From contig NZ_JBEEAC010000003.1 of assembly GCF_040120695.1 (NCBI RefSeq), positions 328,882-392,881 of the forward strand: a stretch of DNA of 64,000 nucleotides. The letters run 5' to 3'. This document shows, in pieces, positions 44,912-53,286 of this stretch. This DNA comes from Plantactinospora sp040120695. Lineage in GTDB: Bacteria; Actinomycetota; Actinomycetes; Mycobacteriales; Micromonosporaceae. The notes beneath the pieces are model-generated. The model searched no databases. It was given only the letters and a program-made list of their open reading frames with translations, and was not told the origin of the DNA. Position 1 is the stretch's first letter. Every line of letters starts with the position of its first letter. A program made the translations under genes and the position numbers.

Positions 44912-45943
44912 CTACTCCTGCTCGGCCAGGGGCCGGCCGTCGAAGTCGATCGCCGAGTACAGCGCCAGCTTCTCCAGCCGGTGGTACGAATCGATCACCC
45001 GGATCGTGCCGCTCTTGGAACGCATCACGATCGACTGGGTGTACGCGCCACCGGCCCGGTAGCGGACTCCGCGCAGCAGGTCTCCGGAGGTGATCCCGGT
45101 GGCCACGAAGAAGGCGTTGTCCCCGGTCACCAGGTCGTCGGTGCTGAGCACCCGGTCCAGGTCGTGCCCGGCGGCGAGCGCCTTCTCCCGCTCCTCGTCG
45201 TCGCGGGGCCAGAGCTTCGCCTGCATCACCCCGCCCATGCACTTCAGCGCGCAGGCGGCGGTGATGCCCTCCGGGGTGCCGCCGATCCCCATCAGTACGT
45301 CGACGCCGGACTCGCCCCGGGCGGCCGCGATGGCCCCGGCGATGTCGCCGTCGGAGATGAACTGGATGCCGGCGCCGGCCCGGCGGATCTGCTGCACCAA
45401 CTCCTTGTGCCGGGGACGGTCGAGTACGCAGACGGTGACGTCGGAGACCTCGGTCCCCTTGACCTTGGCGATCCGGCGCAGATTCTCCGCGACCCCGGCG
45501 TTGATGTCGACGGCGTCCGCGTAGACCGGTCCGACCGCCAGCTTCTCCATGTAGAAGACAGCGCTCGGGTCGAACATCGCGCCGCGTTCGGCCACCGCGA
45601 GCACGGCCAGGGCGTTGGGCATGCCCTTGCTCATCAGCGTGGTGCCGTCGATCGGGTCGACCGCGACGTCGACCTCCGGCCCGGTACCGTCGCCGACCTG
45701 CTCACCGTTGAACAGCATCGGGGCGTTGTCCTTCTCACCCTCGCCGATCACCACGACGCCGCGCATCGGGATCGAGTTGATCAACTTCCGCATGGCGTCG
45801 ACGGCCGCGCCGTCGCCACCCTCCTTGTCGCCCCGGCCGACCCACCGGCCGGCGGCCATCGCCGCCGCCTCGGTCACCCGGACGAGGTCGAGGGCAAGGT
45901 TGCGGTCCAGGTTCTGCGGCACCCGGATACGGGTGTTGGTCAT
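44912..45943 (-). CDS. glpX: Class II fructose-1,6-bisphosphatase
   Basis: 343 aa from ATG 45943 (GAGGAGGAG site). GlpX motifs: GDKEGGDGAAVDAMR, VIGEGEKDNAPML, DVAVDPIDGTTLMSKG (metal-binding), ISDGDIAGAIAAA, MGIGGTPEGITAACALKCMGG. It converts fructose-1,6-bisphosphate to fructose-6-phosphate in gluconeogenesis, complementing PckG in the same window. The mycobacterial orthologue is essential in infection. A perfect palindrome lies 64 bp upstream. Confidence 0.95.
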   Translation of the reverse strand: MTNTRIRVPQNLDRNLALDLVRVTEAAAMAAGRWVGRGDKEGGDGAAVDAMRKLINSIPMRGVVVIGEGEKDNAPMLFNGEQVGDGTGPEVDVAVDPIDGTTLMSKGMPNALAVLAVAERGAMFDPSAVFYMEKLAVGPVYADAVDINAGVAENLRRIAKVKGTEVSDVTVCVLDRPRHKELVQQIRRAGAGIQFISDGDIAGAIAAARGESGVDVLMGIGGTPEGITAACALKCMGGVMQAKLWPRDDEEREKALAAGHDLDRVLSTDDLVTGDNAFFVATGITSGDLLRGVRYRAGGAYTQSIVMRSKSGTIRVIDSYHRLEKLALYSAIDFDGRPLAEQE

Positions 45944-46297
45944 GTCGGCTCCTCCTCGCGGCACTGCGGGGTGGCCCGGCACAGCGCGGCGCGCCGCCGC
46001 CGGCCTTGTCAGGAATCCTGACACGCTGGTCAACCTAACGCCCGTTCGGGGCCCGGTTGCCCGGATCACGGCAACCGTTCGGCCGTGGCGGATCCGGACC
46101 ACCCATTCTGCCGGGTACGGCTGGCGCGGTATGCCGGATCCGGCGACCCGGTCGACCGGATGGGCGGCGGCATCCCCGTCGGCCAGAGGTGGGGCATCCC
46201 GGTCGGCCTGATGGCGGCACCCGCTGGGCTGCCTGAAGACCGGCTGCCGGCGACTGCCCGCAGGAACGGCTGCCGGCGAAGCTGTCAAGATGGTGGG
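45944..46297. other. Divergent control region of glpX and DUF4245 gene (354 bp)
   Basis: Contains the palindrome at 46007-46023 (listed separately), TTGACC on the minus strand (46028-46033, possible -35 for glpX), and short GGCATCCC-GTCGGCC repeats near 46170-46205 that lie before the DUF4245 start. No gene seen. Confidence 0.5.
46007..46023. promoter_or_regulatory. Perfect 17-bp palindrome upstream of glpX
   Basis: TGTCAGGAATCCTGACA: arms TGTCAGGA and TCCTGACA about a single A. It is close to the expected glpX promoter and is the best-formed operator in the window; I do not know which regulator binds it. Confidence 0.7.
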
Positions 46298-47011
46298 GTG
46301 AACTCCGCACAGCCTGCCGGCCGCAACCCGGCCGACCAGCTCAGCCCCGCCGACCAGCTTGGCTCGGCCGACCAGCTTGGCCCGGCCGAACCCGACGCGG
46401 CAGCCGTCACCCGGCCCGGTGGCGGGCCCGAGGACGGCGGACCCGAACACGGCGGACTCGAGGACGCGGGGCCGGACGACGAGCGGGTCGTGCCGGCGGC
46501 GATCAGGTCGCAGCGGTCGACCAAGGACATCGTCATCTCGCTGCTCGTCCTGCTGGTACCGATCGCCCTGGTAATCGGCTTCGCCCGGGTCTTCCTGGGC
46601 GCGGAGCAACCGGTGGTGATCGATCCGACCCCGGTACTCCAGGAGGCCCGGGCGGCCAACGCCTTCCCGGTCAGCGAGCCGACCGATCTGACCGACGGCT
46701 GGCGTACCGTCACCGCCCAGTTCCGCCGCGAGGCTGCCGGTGCGACCCTCCGGCTCGGGTACCTCAGCCCGGACGGCGGCGGAGTGCAACTGGTGCAGAG
46801 CAGCCTGCCGGCCGAGGGGCTGTTGCCGGCCGAGCTGACCCGCGACGGACAGCCGCAGGGCACGGTCGAGGTGGGTGGACGGCTCTGGCAGCGCTACACC
46901 GCCCGCCCCGGCGAGTCGGCCCTCGTCCTGCTGGAACCCGACCGGACGGTACTGCTGGTCGGTCGGGCATCCGAGGACCAGCTGCGGCAGGTGGTCTCTT
47001 CCCTGCGGTAG
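46298..47011 (+). CDS. DUF4245 membrane protein
   Basis: 237 aa from GTG 46298. The first about 75 residues are low complexity, with ADQL-type repeats (PADQLSPADQLGSADQLGPAE), then one membrane helix (IVISLLVLLVPIALVIGFARVF), then an extracytoplasmic DUF4245 domain (ANAFPVSEPTDLTDGWRTVTAQFR ... LVGRASEDQLRQVVSSL). The mycobacterial counterpart also lies next to glpX. Function unknown. Confidence 0.82.
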   Translation: MNSAQPAGRNPADQLSPADQLGSADQLGPAEPDAAAVTRPGGGPEDGGPEHGGLEDAGPDDERVVPAAIRSQRSTKDIVISLLVLLVPIALVIGFARVFLGAEQPVVIDPTPVLQEARAANAFPVSEPTDLTDGWRTVTAQFRREAAGATLRLGYLSPDGGGVQLVQSSLPAEGLLPAELTRDGQPQGTVEVGGRLWQRYTARPGESALVLLEPDRTVLLVGRASEDQLRQVVSSLR

Positions 47012-47091
47012 TCGTCCACCGTCGGTACTCTTCGTGTTTGTGTATCCCGTTGGGTGCGTGCCCGGCGGGCAGATCCCGGGGAGGATCGACA

Positions 47092-47988
47092 GTGACATTC
47101 CGACGGTGGAGCGTCGCCACGACATTCCGACGGTGGAGCGTCGCCACGACATTCCGACGGTGGAGCGTCGCCACGACATTCCGACGGTGGGGCGTCGCCA
47201 CGCTCGCTGCGGCGGCCCTGTTCACGCCAGCTCTGACCGCCTGCTCGGGCACCGGCACCGAGCCGGACACCCCGGGCGCCCCGGGCGCCGATTCCCCGGC
47301 GATTCCGACGGACGCCAAGGAGGCGTTGCTCGCCTCGACCAAGGAGATCACCAAGGGTAACTTCACGTTCAGCATGACCGGCGCGGATCTCGACGGTCAG
47401 GGCTTCGTGCACGCGCCGAGCAAGAGCGCCCAGATGAACATGAAGGCCGGCGGCGACGAGTTCTCGATGGACATGGAGATCATCTACATCGAGCCGGAGA
47501 GCTGGGTGAAGCTGACCGTCACCGGCGCCGAGGACGTACCAGGGCTGGAGAAGCTGAACTCCGGCAAGTACCAGCACCTGGACCAGTCCAAGATCAAAGG
47601 CACCCGGGGGCTGGGCTTCGACTTCACCGACGTCGACCCGGCCGGCAGCGAGGCGCTGACCAGGGCCATCGTCGACGTGCAGAAGACCGGCGAGGGCACG
47701 TACACCGGCACGATCGACCTGACCAGGGCCACCGACGCCGGCATGGTCGACGAGGACGCGGTCAAGCTGCTCGGCGACGAGGCGACCAAGCTGCCGTTCG
47801 ATGCCAAACTCGACGCGGAGGGCCGGCTCACCTCGCTGACCATCCAGCTTCCGGCGGTCGCCGGCGGCAAGGCGCAGGAACTGACCGTCGGCTACTCCGA
47901 CTACGGCGCGGCGAGTCCGGCCAAGGCGCCGCCCGCGGCCGAGGTCGTGGAGGCGTCGCCGGAGACGTACGAGCTGTTCAACAAGTAG
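47092..47988 (+). CDS. LppX/LprG-like lipoprotein with tandem-repeated signal peptide
   Basis: 298 aa from GTG 47092 (GGGGAGG site). The n-region consists of four copies of a nine-residue unit TFRRWSVAT (the last TFRRWGVAT), then a hydrophobic core and lipobox LTAC. The mature domain (KEALLASTKEITKGNFTFSMTGADLDGQGFVHAP ... YSDYGAAS) fits the LppX/LprG-like lipid carrier fold of actinobacteria. Probably carries a lipid at the outer membrane face. Only one TFRRW copy is needed for a signal peptide, so the rest is an unusual extension. Confidence 0.75.
   Translation: MTFRRWSVATTFRRWSVATTFRRWSVATTFRRWGVATLAAAALFTPALTACSGTGTEPDTPGAPGADSPAIPTDAKEALLASTKEITKGNFTFSMTGADLDGQGFVHAPSKSAQMNMKAGGDEFSMDMEIIYIEPESWVKLTVTGAEDVPGLEKLNSGKYQHLDQSKIKGTRGLGFDFTDVDPAGSEALTRAIVDVQKTGEGTYTGTIDLTRATDAGMVDEDAVKLLGDEATKLPFDAKLDAEGRLTSLTIQLPAVAGGKAQELTVGYSDYGAASPAKAPPAAEVVEASPETYELFNK
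47095..47202 (+). repeat. 27-bp tandem repeat, 4 copies, in a signal peptide
   Basis: Units at 47095-47121, 47122-47148, 47149-47175 and 47176-47202; each begins ACATTCCGACGGTGGAGC and ends GTCGCCACG. Copies 1-3 are identical; copy 4 differs by AGC to GGC. Because 27 is a multiple of 3, each copy adds nine residues in frame. Confidence 0.9.
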
Positions 47989-47997
47989 TACGGGTGC

Positions 47998-48026
47998 CGG
48001 GTGGGGTGGCCCAGCCGCTCCACCCG
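47998..48026. terminator. Hairpin between lipoprotein and xseB
   Basis: CGGGTGG (47998-48004) pairs with CCACCCG (48020-48026). A 20-bp direct repeat (GCACCCCGGATGCC + GTCGGC, 48029-48048 and 48049-48068, one mismatch) follows. Convergent genes lie on both sides. Confidence 0.5.
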
Positions 48027-48120
48027 ACGCACCCCGGATGCCGTCGGCGCACCCCGAATGCCGTCGGCGCGGTCGGGTTCCGTCGGGTGGCTGTCGGGGC
48101 GCGGCAGGGTGGCGCGAGAG

Positions 48121-48357
48121 TCAGCCCTGGGTGGTTTCCCGGGCCTGCCGGACGGCGTCGATCCGCTGCCGGGCACCGTCGAGCCAACCCTGGCAGATCT
48201 CGGCCAGCCGCTCGCCCCGCTCCCACAGCGCCAGCGACTCCTCCAGCGAGGTGCCGCCGGCCTCCAGCCGTTCGACCACCGTGGCCAGCTCTGCCCGGGC
48301 CTGCTCGTAACTGAGTCCCTCGCCGGGGCCGCTCGCGCGATCTTGCGTGTCAGTCAT
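48121..48357 (-). CDS. xseB: Exodeoxyribonuclease VII small subunit
   Basis: 78 aa from ATG 48357. The conserved core LSYEQARAELATVVERLEAGGTSLEESLALWERGERLAEICQGWLDGARQRI is the XseB coiled-coil. Forms exonuclease VII with XseA (48422-49642), degrading single-stranded DNA from both ends. Confidence 0.93.
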   Translation of the reverse strand: MTDTQDRASGPGEGLSYEQARAELATVVERLEAGGTSLEESLALWERGERLAEICQGWLDGARQRIDAVRQARETTQG

Positions 48358-48421
48358 GGTGGCTCCCATCTCAGCACACCGGCACCGGGCGGGTCCGCGC
48401 ACACACCCGTACGACAGACGA

Positions 48422-49642
48422 CTACGGCTCGACGACCGCGCCGAGTTCGCCCTCGGCGAGGCGTACCCGCAGCGGGTCACCGGCGGCGACCTCACCGGGT
48501 CCCCGTACGACGTGTCCGTCGGCACGCTGCACGATGGCGTACCCCCGGTGCAGGGTGGCGGCCGGGGAGAGCGCCCGGAGCCGCGCCACGGTGTGCCGGA
48601 GTTCCCCGGTCGCGGTGTCGAGCCGATGCTCGACGCAGCGGACGGCGCGGTCCCGCAGCCCGTTCACCTCGGCGGCCCGCTGGTCCAGCAGGATCTCCGG
48701 CCGGGCGAGCGAGGGACGGGACCGCCAGGCGTCGAGGCGGTGCGTCTCCCGGTCGACCAGTCCGATCATGGCCCGGTCGAGCCGGTCCCGGGCCATCCGG
48801 ATCAGCCGGGTCTCCTCGCCGAGGTCCGGCACGATCCGTTTGGCGGCGTCGGTCGGGGTCGAGGCGCGCAGGTCGGCCACGTAGTCGACCAGCGGCGCGT
48901 CGGTCTCGTGGCCGATCGCGCTGACCACCGGGGTACGGCAGCCGAAGACCGCCCGGCACAGTGCCTCGTCGGAGAAGGGGAGCAGGTCCTCGACGCTGCC
49001 ACCGCCCCGGGCCAGCACGATCACCTCGATGTTCGGATCGGCGTCGAGCACCCTGAGCGCGTCGACGATCTGCGGTACGGCGGTCGGGCCCTGCACCGCC
49101 ACGTTGACCGTCCGGAACTGGACCGCTGGCCAGCGACGCCGGGCGTTCGTCAGCACGTCCCGCTCGGCCGCCGAGGCCCGGCCGGTGATCAGGCCGACCC
49201 GGCCGGGCAGGAAGGGCGGCCGGCGCTTGCGGGCACGGTCGAAGAGTCCCTCGGCGGCGAGCAGCTTCTTCAGCTTCTCCAGCCGGGCCAGCAGTTCGCC
49301 GAGACCGACCTGCCGGATCTCGTCGGCCCGCAGGCTCAGCGTGCCCCGGGCGGCGTAGAACTCTGGCTTGGCGTGCAGGAGTACCCGGGCACCCTCGGCC
49401 AGCTCCGGCGCTCCGACGTCCAGTACGTCCCGGTTCGTGGTGACGGTGAGGCTGAGGTCGGCCGACGGGTCGCGGAGGGTGAGGAAGACGGTTGCCGCGC
49501 CGGGGCGGCGGCTGAGCTGCGCCACCTGGCCGTCCACCCAGACCCAGCCCAGCTTGCCGATCCAGGCGCTCAGCTTCTGGCTGACCACCCGGACCGGCCA
49601 CGGCTCGTCGGGCGTACTGCGCGGGATGCCGGCCTCGGTCAT
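48422..49642 (-). CDS. xseA: Exodeoxyribonuclease VII large subunit
   Basis: 406 aa from ATG 49642. OB-fold (about residues 15-115: SAWIGKLGWVWVDGQVAQLSRRPGAATVFLTLRD) followed by the XseA catalytic core (RVGLITGRASAAERDVLTNARRRWPAVQFRTVNVAVQG, VIVLARGGGSVEDLLPFSDEALCRAVFGCRTPVVSAIGHETDAPLVDYVADLRASTPTDAAK) and a helical C-terminus. Upstream of xseB on the same strand with a 64-bp gap. Confidence 0.93.
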   Translation of the reverse strand: MTEAGIPRSTPDEPWPVRVVSQKLSAWIGKLGWVWVDGQVAQLSRRPGAATVFLTLRDPSADLSLTVTTNRDVLDVGAPELAEGARVLLHAKPEFYAARGTLSLRADEIRQVGLGELLARLEKLKKLLAAEGLFDRARKRRPPFLPGRVGLITGRASAAERDVLTNARRRWPAVQFRTVNVAVQGPTAVPQIVDALRVLDADPNIEVIVLARGGGSVEDLLPFSDEALCRAVFGCRTPVVSAIGHETDAPLVDYVADLRASTPTDAAKRIVPDLGEETRLIRMARDRLDRAMIGLVDRETHRLDAWRSRPSLARPEILLDQRAAEVNGLRDRAVRCVEHRLDTATGELRHTVARLRALSPAATLHRGYAIVQRADGHVVRGPGEVAAGDPLRVRLAEGELGAVVEP

Positions 49643-49754
49643 CCGGTCAGCCTACGGCCGGCACCGCCCGACCCGGCACCGCCGGTCCGGTGACCGCGGG
49701 CACCCGGGACAGCGGCCAGCGGGCGGAATCACGGGCGGAACGTAGACTGGCCGG

Positions 49755-50789
49755 GTGACCGAGGCTCAGACGACACCCCAGACCAGTAAGCGTGTCCTGC
49801 TGGCCAAGCCTCGCGGCTACTGCGCCGGCGTCGACCGTGCCGTGCAGACCGTGGAGGAGGCCCTCAAGTTGTACGGGGCGCCGATCTACGTGCGCAAGCA
49901 GATCGTGCACAACAAGCACGTCGTCTCCACCCTCGAACGACAGGGCGCCATCTTCGTGGAGGAGAACGAGGAGGTGCCGGAGGGATCGACCGTGATCTTC
50001 TCGGCGCACGGTGTGGCGCCGGAGGTCCACGAGCAGGCGAAGGCCCGCTCGCTGAAGGCGATCGACGCCACCTGCCCGCTGGTCACGAAGGTGCACCACG
50101 AGGCCCGGCGGTTCGCGGCGGACGATTACGACATTCTGCTCATCGGGCACGAGGGGCACGAAGAGGTGATCGGCACCTCGGGTGAGGCGCCCGCGCATAT
50201 CCAGCTCGTGGACGGTCCGGACGGTGCCGACAAGGTGACCGTACGGGACCCGGCGAAGGTGGTCTGGCTCTCCCAGACGACGCTGTCGGTGGACGAGACG
50301 ATGGAGACCGTCGCCCGGCTCAAGCGCCGGCTGCCGCTGCTCCAGTCGCCGCCGAGCGACGACATCTGCTACGCCACCCAGAACCGTCAGCACGTGGTCA
50401 AGGAGATCGCCGCCGAATGTGACGTGGTGATCGTGGTCGGTTCCCGCAACTCGTCGAACTCGGTGCGGCTGGTCGAGGTGGCGCTGGACGCGGGTGCCCG
50501 GGCCGGTTACCTGGTCGACTACGCCTCGGAGATCTCCGACGACTGGCTTGCCGGGGCCACCACGGTCGGCCTGACCTCGGGGGCGAGCGTCCCCGACGAC
50601 CTGGTCATGGAGGTGCTCGACCATCTCGCCGCGCGCGGTTTCGCCGACGTGACCGAGGTGACCACCGCCGACGAGCGGCTGACCTTCTCGCTTCCGCAGG
50701 AACTCAGGCGCGACATGAAGGCGGCCGCGGCGGCCAGGGCGGCGGCGCAGCAGGCCGACGCACTCGCGGCGAGCACCGCCAAGGCCTGA
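49755..50789 (+). CDS. ispH: 4-hydroxy-3-methylbut-2-enyl diphosphate reductase
   Basis: 344 aa from GTG 49755. The Fe-S cluster cysteines fit PRGYCAGVDRAV, DATCPLVTKVH and DDICYATQNRQ; IFSAHGVAPEVH and VGSRNSSNSVRLVEVALDAG are also characteristic. Last step of the MEP pathway, giving IPP and DMAPP that feed the cis-prenyltransferase and prenyl reductase here. The C-terminal tail is Ala-rich. Divergent from xseA. Confidence 0.95.
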   Translation: MTEAQTTPQTSKRVLLAKPRGYCAGVDRAVQTVEEALKLYGAPIYVRKQIVHNKHVVSTLERQGAIFVEENEEVPEGSTVIFSAHGVAPEVHEQAKARSLKAIDATCPLVTKVHHEARRFAADDYDILLIGHEGHEEVIGTSGEAPAHIQLVDGPDGADKVTVRDPAKVVWLSQTTLSVDETMETVARLKRRLPLLQSPPSDDICYATQNRQHVVKEIAAECDVVIVVGSRNSSNSVRLVEVALDAGARAGYLVDYASEISDDWLAGATTVGLTSGASVPDDLVMEVLDHLAARGFADVTEVTTADERLTFSLPQELRRDMKAAAAARAAAQQADALAASTAKA

Positions 50790-50887
50790 TCGGGGTACGG
50801 GGTGCCGGCGTTCATCAGCCCGCGACGCGGAACAGGCGGCAGCCTGCGACGCGGAACGGGTGGCGTGGCGTACGCGTCGGATCTGTC

Positions 50888-51316
50888 ATGAGGACAATTC
50901 ATATTGTCGGTGTCGTGCTCGCCACCGGGCTGGCCCTCGGCGGTTGCGCGGACACCGGCTCGACGCCGCCGAACGGTTCAGGAGGAAGTCCGGTGACCGT
51001 GTCCCCCTCGCCTGATCCGGCCTCGTCCGGTCCCTCCGGCTCTGTTCCGACACCCCCCGGCGGCCCGACGGCCGATCCGACCGCCCCGCCGCGCGGCGGG
51101 GCGGCGCCGAGCGGTACGACCACGCTGCGTGGGACGGTCCGGGCCGGTGTCGAGCTGAACTGTGTGCTGCTGGACGACTATCTGCTGGTCGGTGGCCCTC
51201 GGGATGTGCTCACCCCCGGAGCCCGGGTGACGGTCGTCGGCGAGGTACGCGCCAATCTGATGACCACCTGCCAGCAGGGCACCCCGTTCCAGGTGCACAG
51301 CGCCACCCGGGACTGA
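50888..51316 (+). CDS. Small lipoprotein with Pro/Ser-rich linker
   Basis: 142 aa from ATG 50888. Lipobox LGGC (Cys near residue 20), a Pro/Ser/Gly linker, then a beta-rich domain (TTLRGTVRAGVELNCVLLDDYLLVGGPRDVLTPGARVTVVGEVRANLMTTCQQGTPFQVHSATRD) with two Cys that could form a disulfide, an OB-fold-like pattern. Function unknown. Confidence 0.7.
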   Translation: MRTIHIVGVVLATGLALGGCADTGSTPPNGSGGSPVTVSPSPDPASSGPSGSVPTPPGGPTADPTAPPRGGAAPSGTTTLRGTVRAGVELNCVLLDDYLLVGGPRDVLTPGARVTVVGEVRANLMTTCQQGTPFQVHSATRD

Positions 51317-51374
51317 CCGCGACACCGGATCACCGGATCCTCGGGATGGGTGAGCGGATTCTGGGACAGGACCG

Positions 51375-51623
51375 TCAGCGGCGGCGCGGGACCCAGTAGA
51401 GGATCTGGCCCGCGAGCAGCGCGGGATGGACGTCGGGCCGCTCGCGCAGGGCGCGGGCGAGCTGGGCGCCGAGGTACACCATCAGGCCGACCCGGTCGCC
51501 CCGGAAGGCGGTCACGAGCGCCAGTCGCGCCTGCTGGCACGGCCAGGGCGCCCCACAGGCCCGACAGCGGTACGACGGGTGTGCCGGGACGTGCCGGCGC
51601 CAACGTTCCTGCGACCCGATCAC
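51375..51623 (-). CDS. Small CxxC protein
   Basis: 82 aa from GTG 51623. YRCRACGAPWPCQQARL has the same C-x2-C-x4-C style as the 68-aa gene at 19648. A helical stretch follows. It begins 2 bp after the stop of the gene upstream on the same strand, so the two are coupled. Function unknown. Confidence 0.6.
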   Translation of the reverse strand: MIGSQERWRRHVPAHPSYRCRACGAPWPCQQARLALVTAFRGDRVGLMVYLGAQLARALRERPDVHPALLAGQILYWVPRRR

Positions 51624-51625
51624 GC

Positions 51626-51988
51626 CTACCCCCGGCCTACCCGCTCGCCGTGCCGGGCGCGGTACTCCCCGGCCCGGGTCAGGCTCCCCGCCCGACCGTT
51701 AAGCAGTCGAGGGTGCGTCCCGACCCGGGTGTCCCAGGCGGGCCGGCGGTTGCGCATCCGGTCCCGGGCCGGCGGGGGTGCGTCCACGATCGGCGAGACG
51801 AAGGCCTTCGCCCGGACCGCCGCCCGATATTCCGCTCTGGACAGTGGCGGCGGTGGCGGTGGCTGGTAGGGCATCGGCACGAGTTCGACGGAGTCCGGGC
51901 AGCGCCACCGCCACCCGCATCGGCAGTACCGCCAGAGCCGGCGCCAGTCCCGGCGGTGGTACGGCTTTGGCCCGCGACCGAGTCTCAT
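51626..51988 (-). CDS. Small hypothetical protein with Cys-Trp-rich head and Pro-rich linker
   Basis: 120 aa from ATG 51988 (GGGAG site). It has an HRRDWRRLWRYCRCGWRWRCPDS segment with three Cys, a PPPPPP linker, then a basic helical region. It pairs with the CxxC gene downstream. Sits opposite the XRE-DUF397 pair. Confidence 0.55.
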   Translation of the reverse strand: MRLGRGPKPYHRRDWRRLWRYCRCGWRWRCPDSVELVPMPYQPPPPPPLSRAEYRAAVRAKAFVSPIVDAPPPARDRMRNRRPAWDTRVGTHPRLLNGRAGSLTRAGEYRARHGERVGRG

Positions 51989-52205
51989 CAGTGTCTCCCG
52001 TCGGTGGAAGGTGGCCGGGGGCGGCGCCTGGCTCCGACCTGGTACCGCCCCCGTAGGCGCCACCGCCCGGCATCGGAGGGCTGTTGCACGGGGAACCGGA
52101 CGGTGTTGCCTGAATTCCACCTTGGACTTTGGTCGGCAATAGGCGGAAGATAATGAGTCGGCAGCAATGGTGACGTACCCAATGGAGTGCCGGGAAGGGC
52201 GGGGA

Positions 52206-53000
52206 ATGTCGATTCACAACGCCGGACTGGGAAGAATGCTCAAGTTCGCGCGATCCAGATCAACAATGACGCAGGATCAACTTGCCGAGCGGCTCAACGT
52301 GTCGACCTCATTGATCGCGAAGTTCGAAACCAATCGACTGATCCCGAAGCCCGACACGGCGCGGGGTCTCGATGCGGTGTTCGACTCCGGGGATCTGTTC
52401 CAGGAGTCGGCGGCCGAGGCGCGGGCCTTCTCCGGCGGGACGGTGTGGATCCGGCCGTGGCTGGAGTACGAGCAACAGGCCACGATGGTCCGAAGCTTCG
52501 AACCGACGGTGGTCCCCGGGCTGCTTCAGACCGAGGATTACGCGCGGGCCATTCTCCGGTACGCCGGAACCCGCGTGCCGGACCTGGACGGCACGGTGGC
52601 GAGCCGGATCGCCCGGGCCGAGATCCTGCACCGGGTCGACAACCCGTGCCGGCTCTTCGCGGTGATCGACGAGGCGGTGCTGCGCCGGCCGGTGGGCACC
52701 CCGAAGGTGATGGCCGACCAACTGCACGCGATCGTGCAGGCCTGCGCCCTGCCGAACGTCAGCGTCACCGTGGTGCCGGCATTGGTCGGCGCCTACCCCG
52801 GTCTCAACGGACCGCTCGCACTCGCCACTGTCGACGGTCGCGACGTCGCGTTCCTGGACGATCCGCTGGGCGGTCGGGTGGTCGAGGACCCGGACCGGGT
52901 GGCCGCGCTCGGCGAGGTCTGGGAGGCCATCCGCGAGTACGCTCTACCCGGACAACCGTCCCTCGAACTGATTATGGAAGCGGCGGAATCATGGAGCTGA
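52206..53000 (+). CDS. XRE-type HTH protein with DUF5753-like sensor domain
   Basis: 264 aa from ATG 52206. HTH MLKFARSRSTMTQDQLAERLNVSTSLIAKFETNRLIPKPDTARGLD, then the C-terminal DUF5753-like region (EYEQQATMVRSFEPTVVPGLLQTEDYARAILRYAGT ... PNVSVTVVPALVGAYPGLNGPLALATVDGRDVAFLD). Family members pair with DUF397 proteins in actinomycetes (WhiJ/BldB-associated), and the next gene overlaps it by 10 bp. Confidence 0.88.
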   Translation: MSIHNAGLGRMLKFARSRSTMTQDQLAERLNVSTSLIAKFETNRLIPKPDTARGLDAVFDSGDLFQESAAEARAFSGGTVWIRPWLEYEQQATMVRSFEPTVVPGLLQTEDYARAILRYAGTRVPDLDGTVASRIARAEILHRVDNPCRLFAVIDEAVLRRPVGTPKVMADQLHAIVQACALPNVSVTVVPALVGAYPGLNGPLALATVDGRDVAFLDDPLGGRVVEDPDRVAALGEVWEAIREYALPGQPSLELIMEAAESWS

Positions 53001-53200
53001 TGGCTGTGCCGCGCTGGCGGACGTCTTCCCGCAGCAACGGGCAGGGCGGCAACTGTGTCGAGGTGGCCGACAATCTTTCCGGTCGGGTGTTGGTCCGGGA
53101 CAGCAAGGACCGGCAGGGGCCGACTCTCACCTTCGGGCCGGCAGCCTGGCGCGCCTTCGTCGACACGACGGCGCGCGGACCTGCCTCGACAGCCGGCTGA
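52991..53200 (+). CDS. DUF397 small protein
   Basis: 69 aa from ATG 52991. WRTSSRSNGQGGNCVEVADNLSGRVLVRDSKDRQGPTLTFGPAAWRAFV is the DUF397 signature (S-x-NGxGGxCVEV ... VRDSKDPxGxxLxF). Starts inside the XRE gene (10-bp overlap), so translation is coupled. The pair behaves in some species like a toxin-antitoxin-like or developmental switch (family knowledge). Confidence 0.9.
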   Translation: MELMAVPRWRTSSRSNGQGGNCVEVADNLSGRVLVRDSKDRQGPTLTFGPAAWRAFVDTTARGPASTAG

Positions 53201-53286
53201 TCGGCGCGGACCGTTTTCGGCGGCCGGCTGATCGGCGCGCGGACCGGGCCCGGCGCCCGACCGGCCGCCGGGTCCGAACCGGACGG

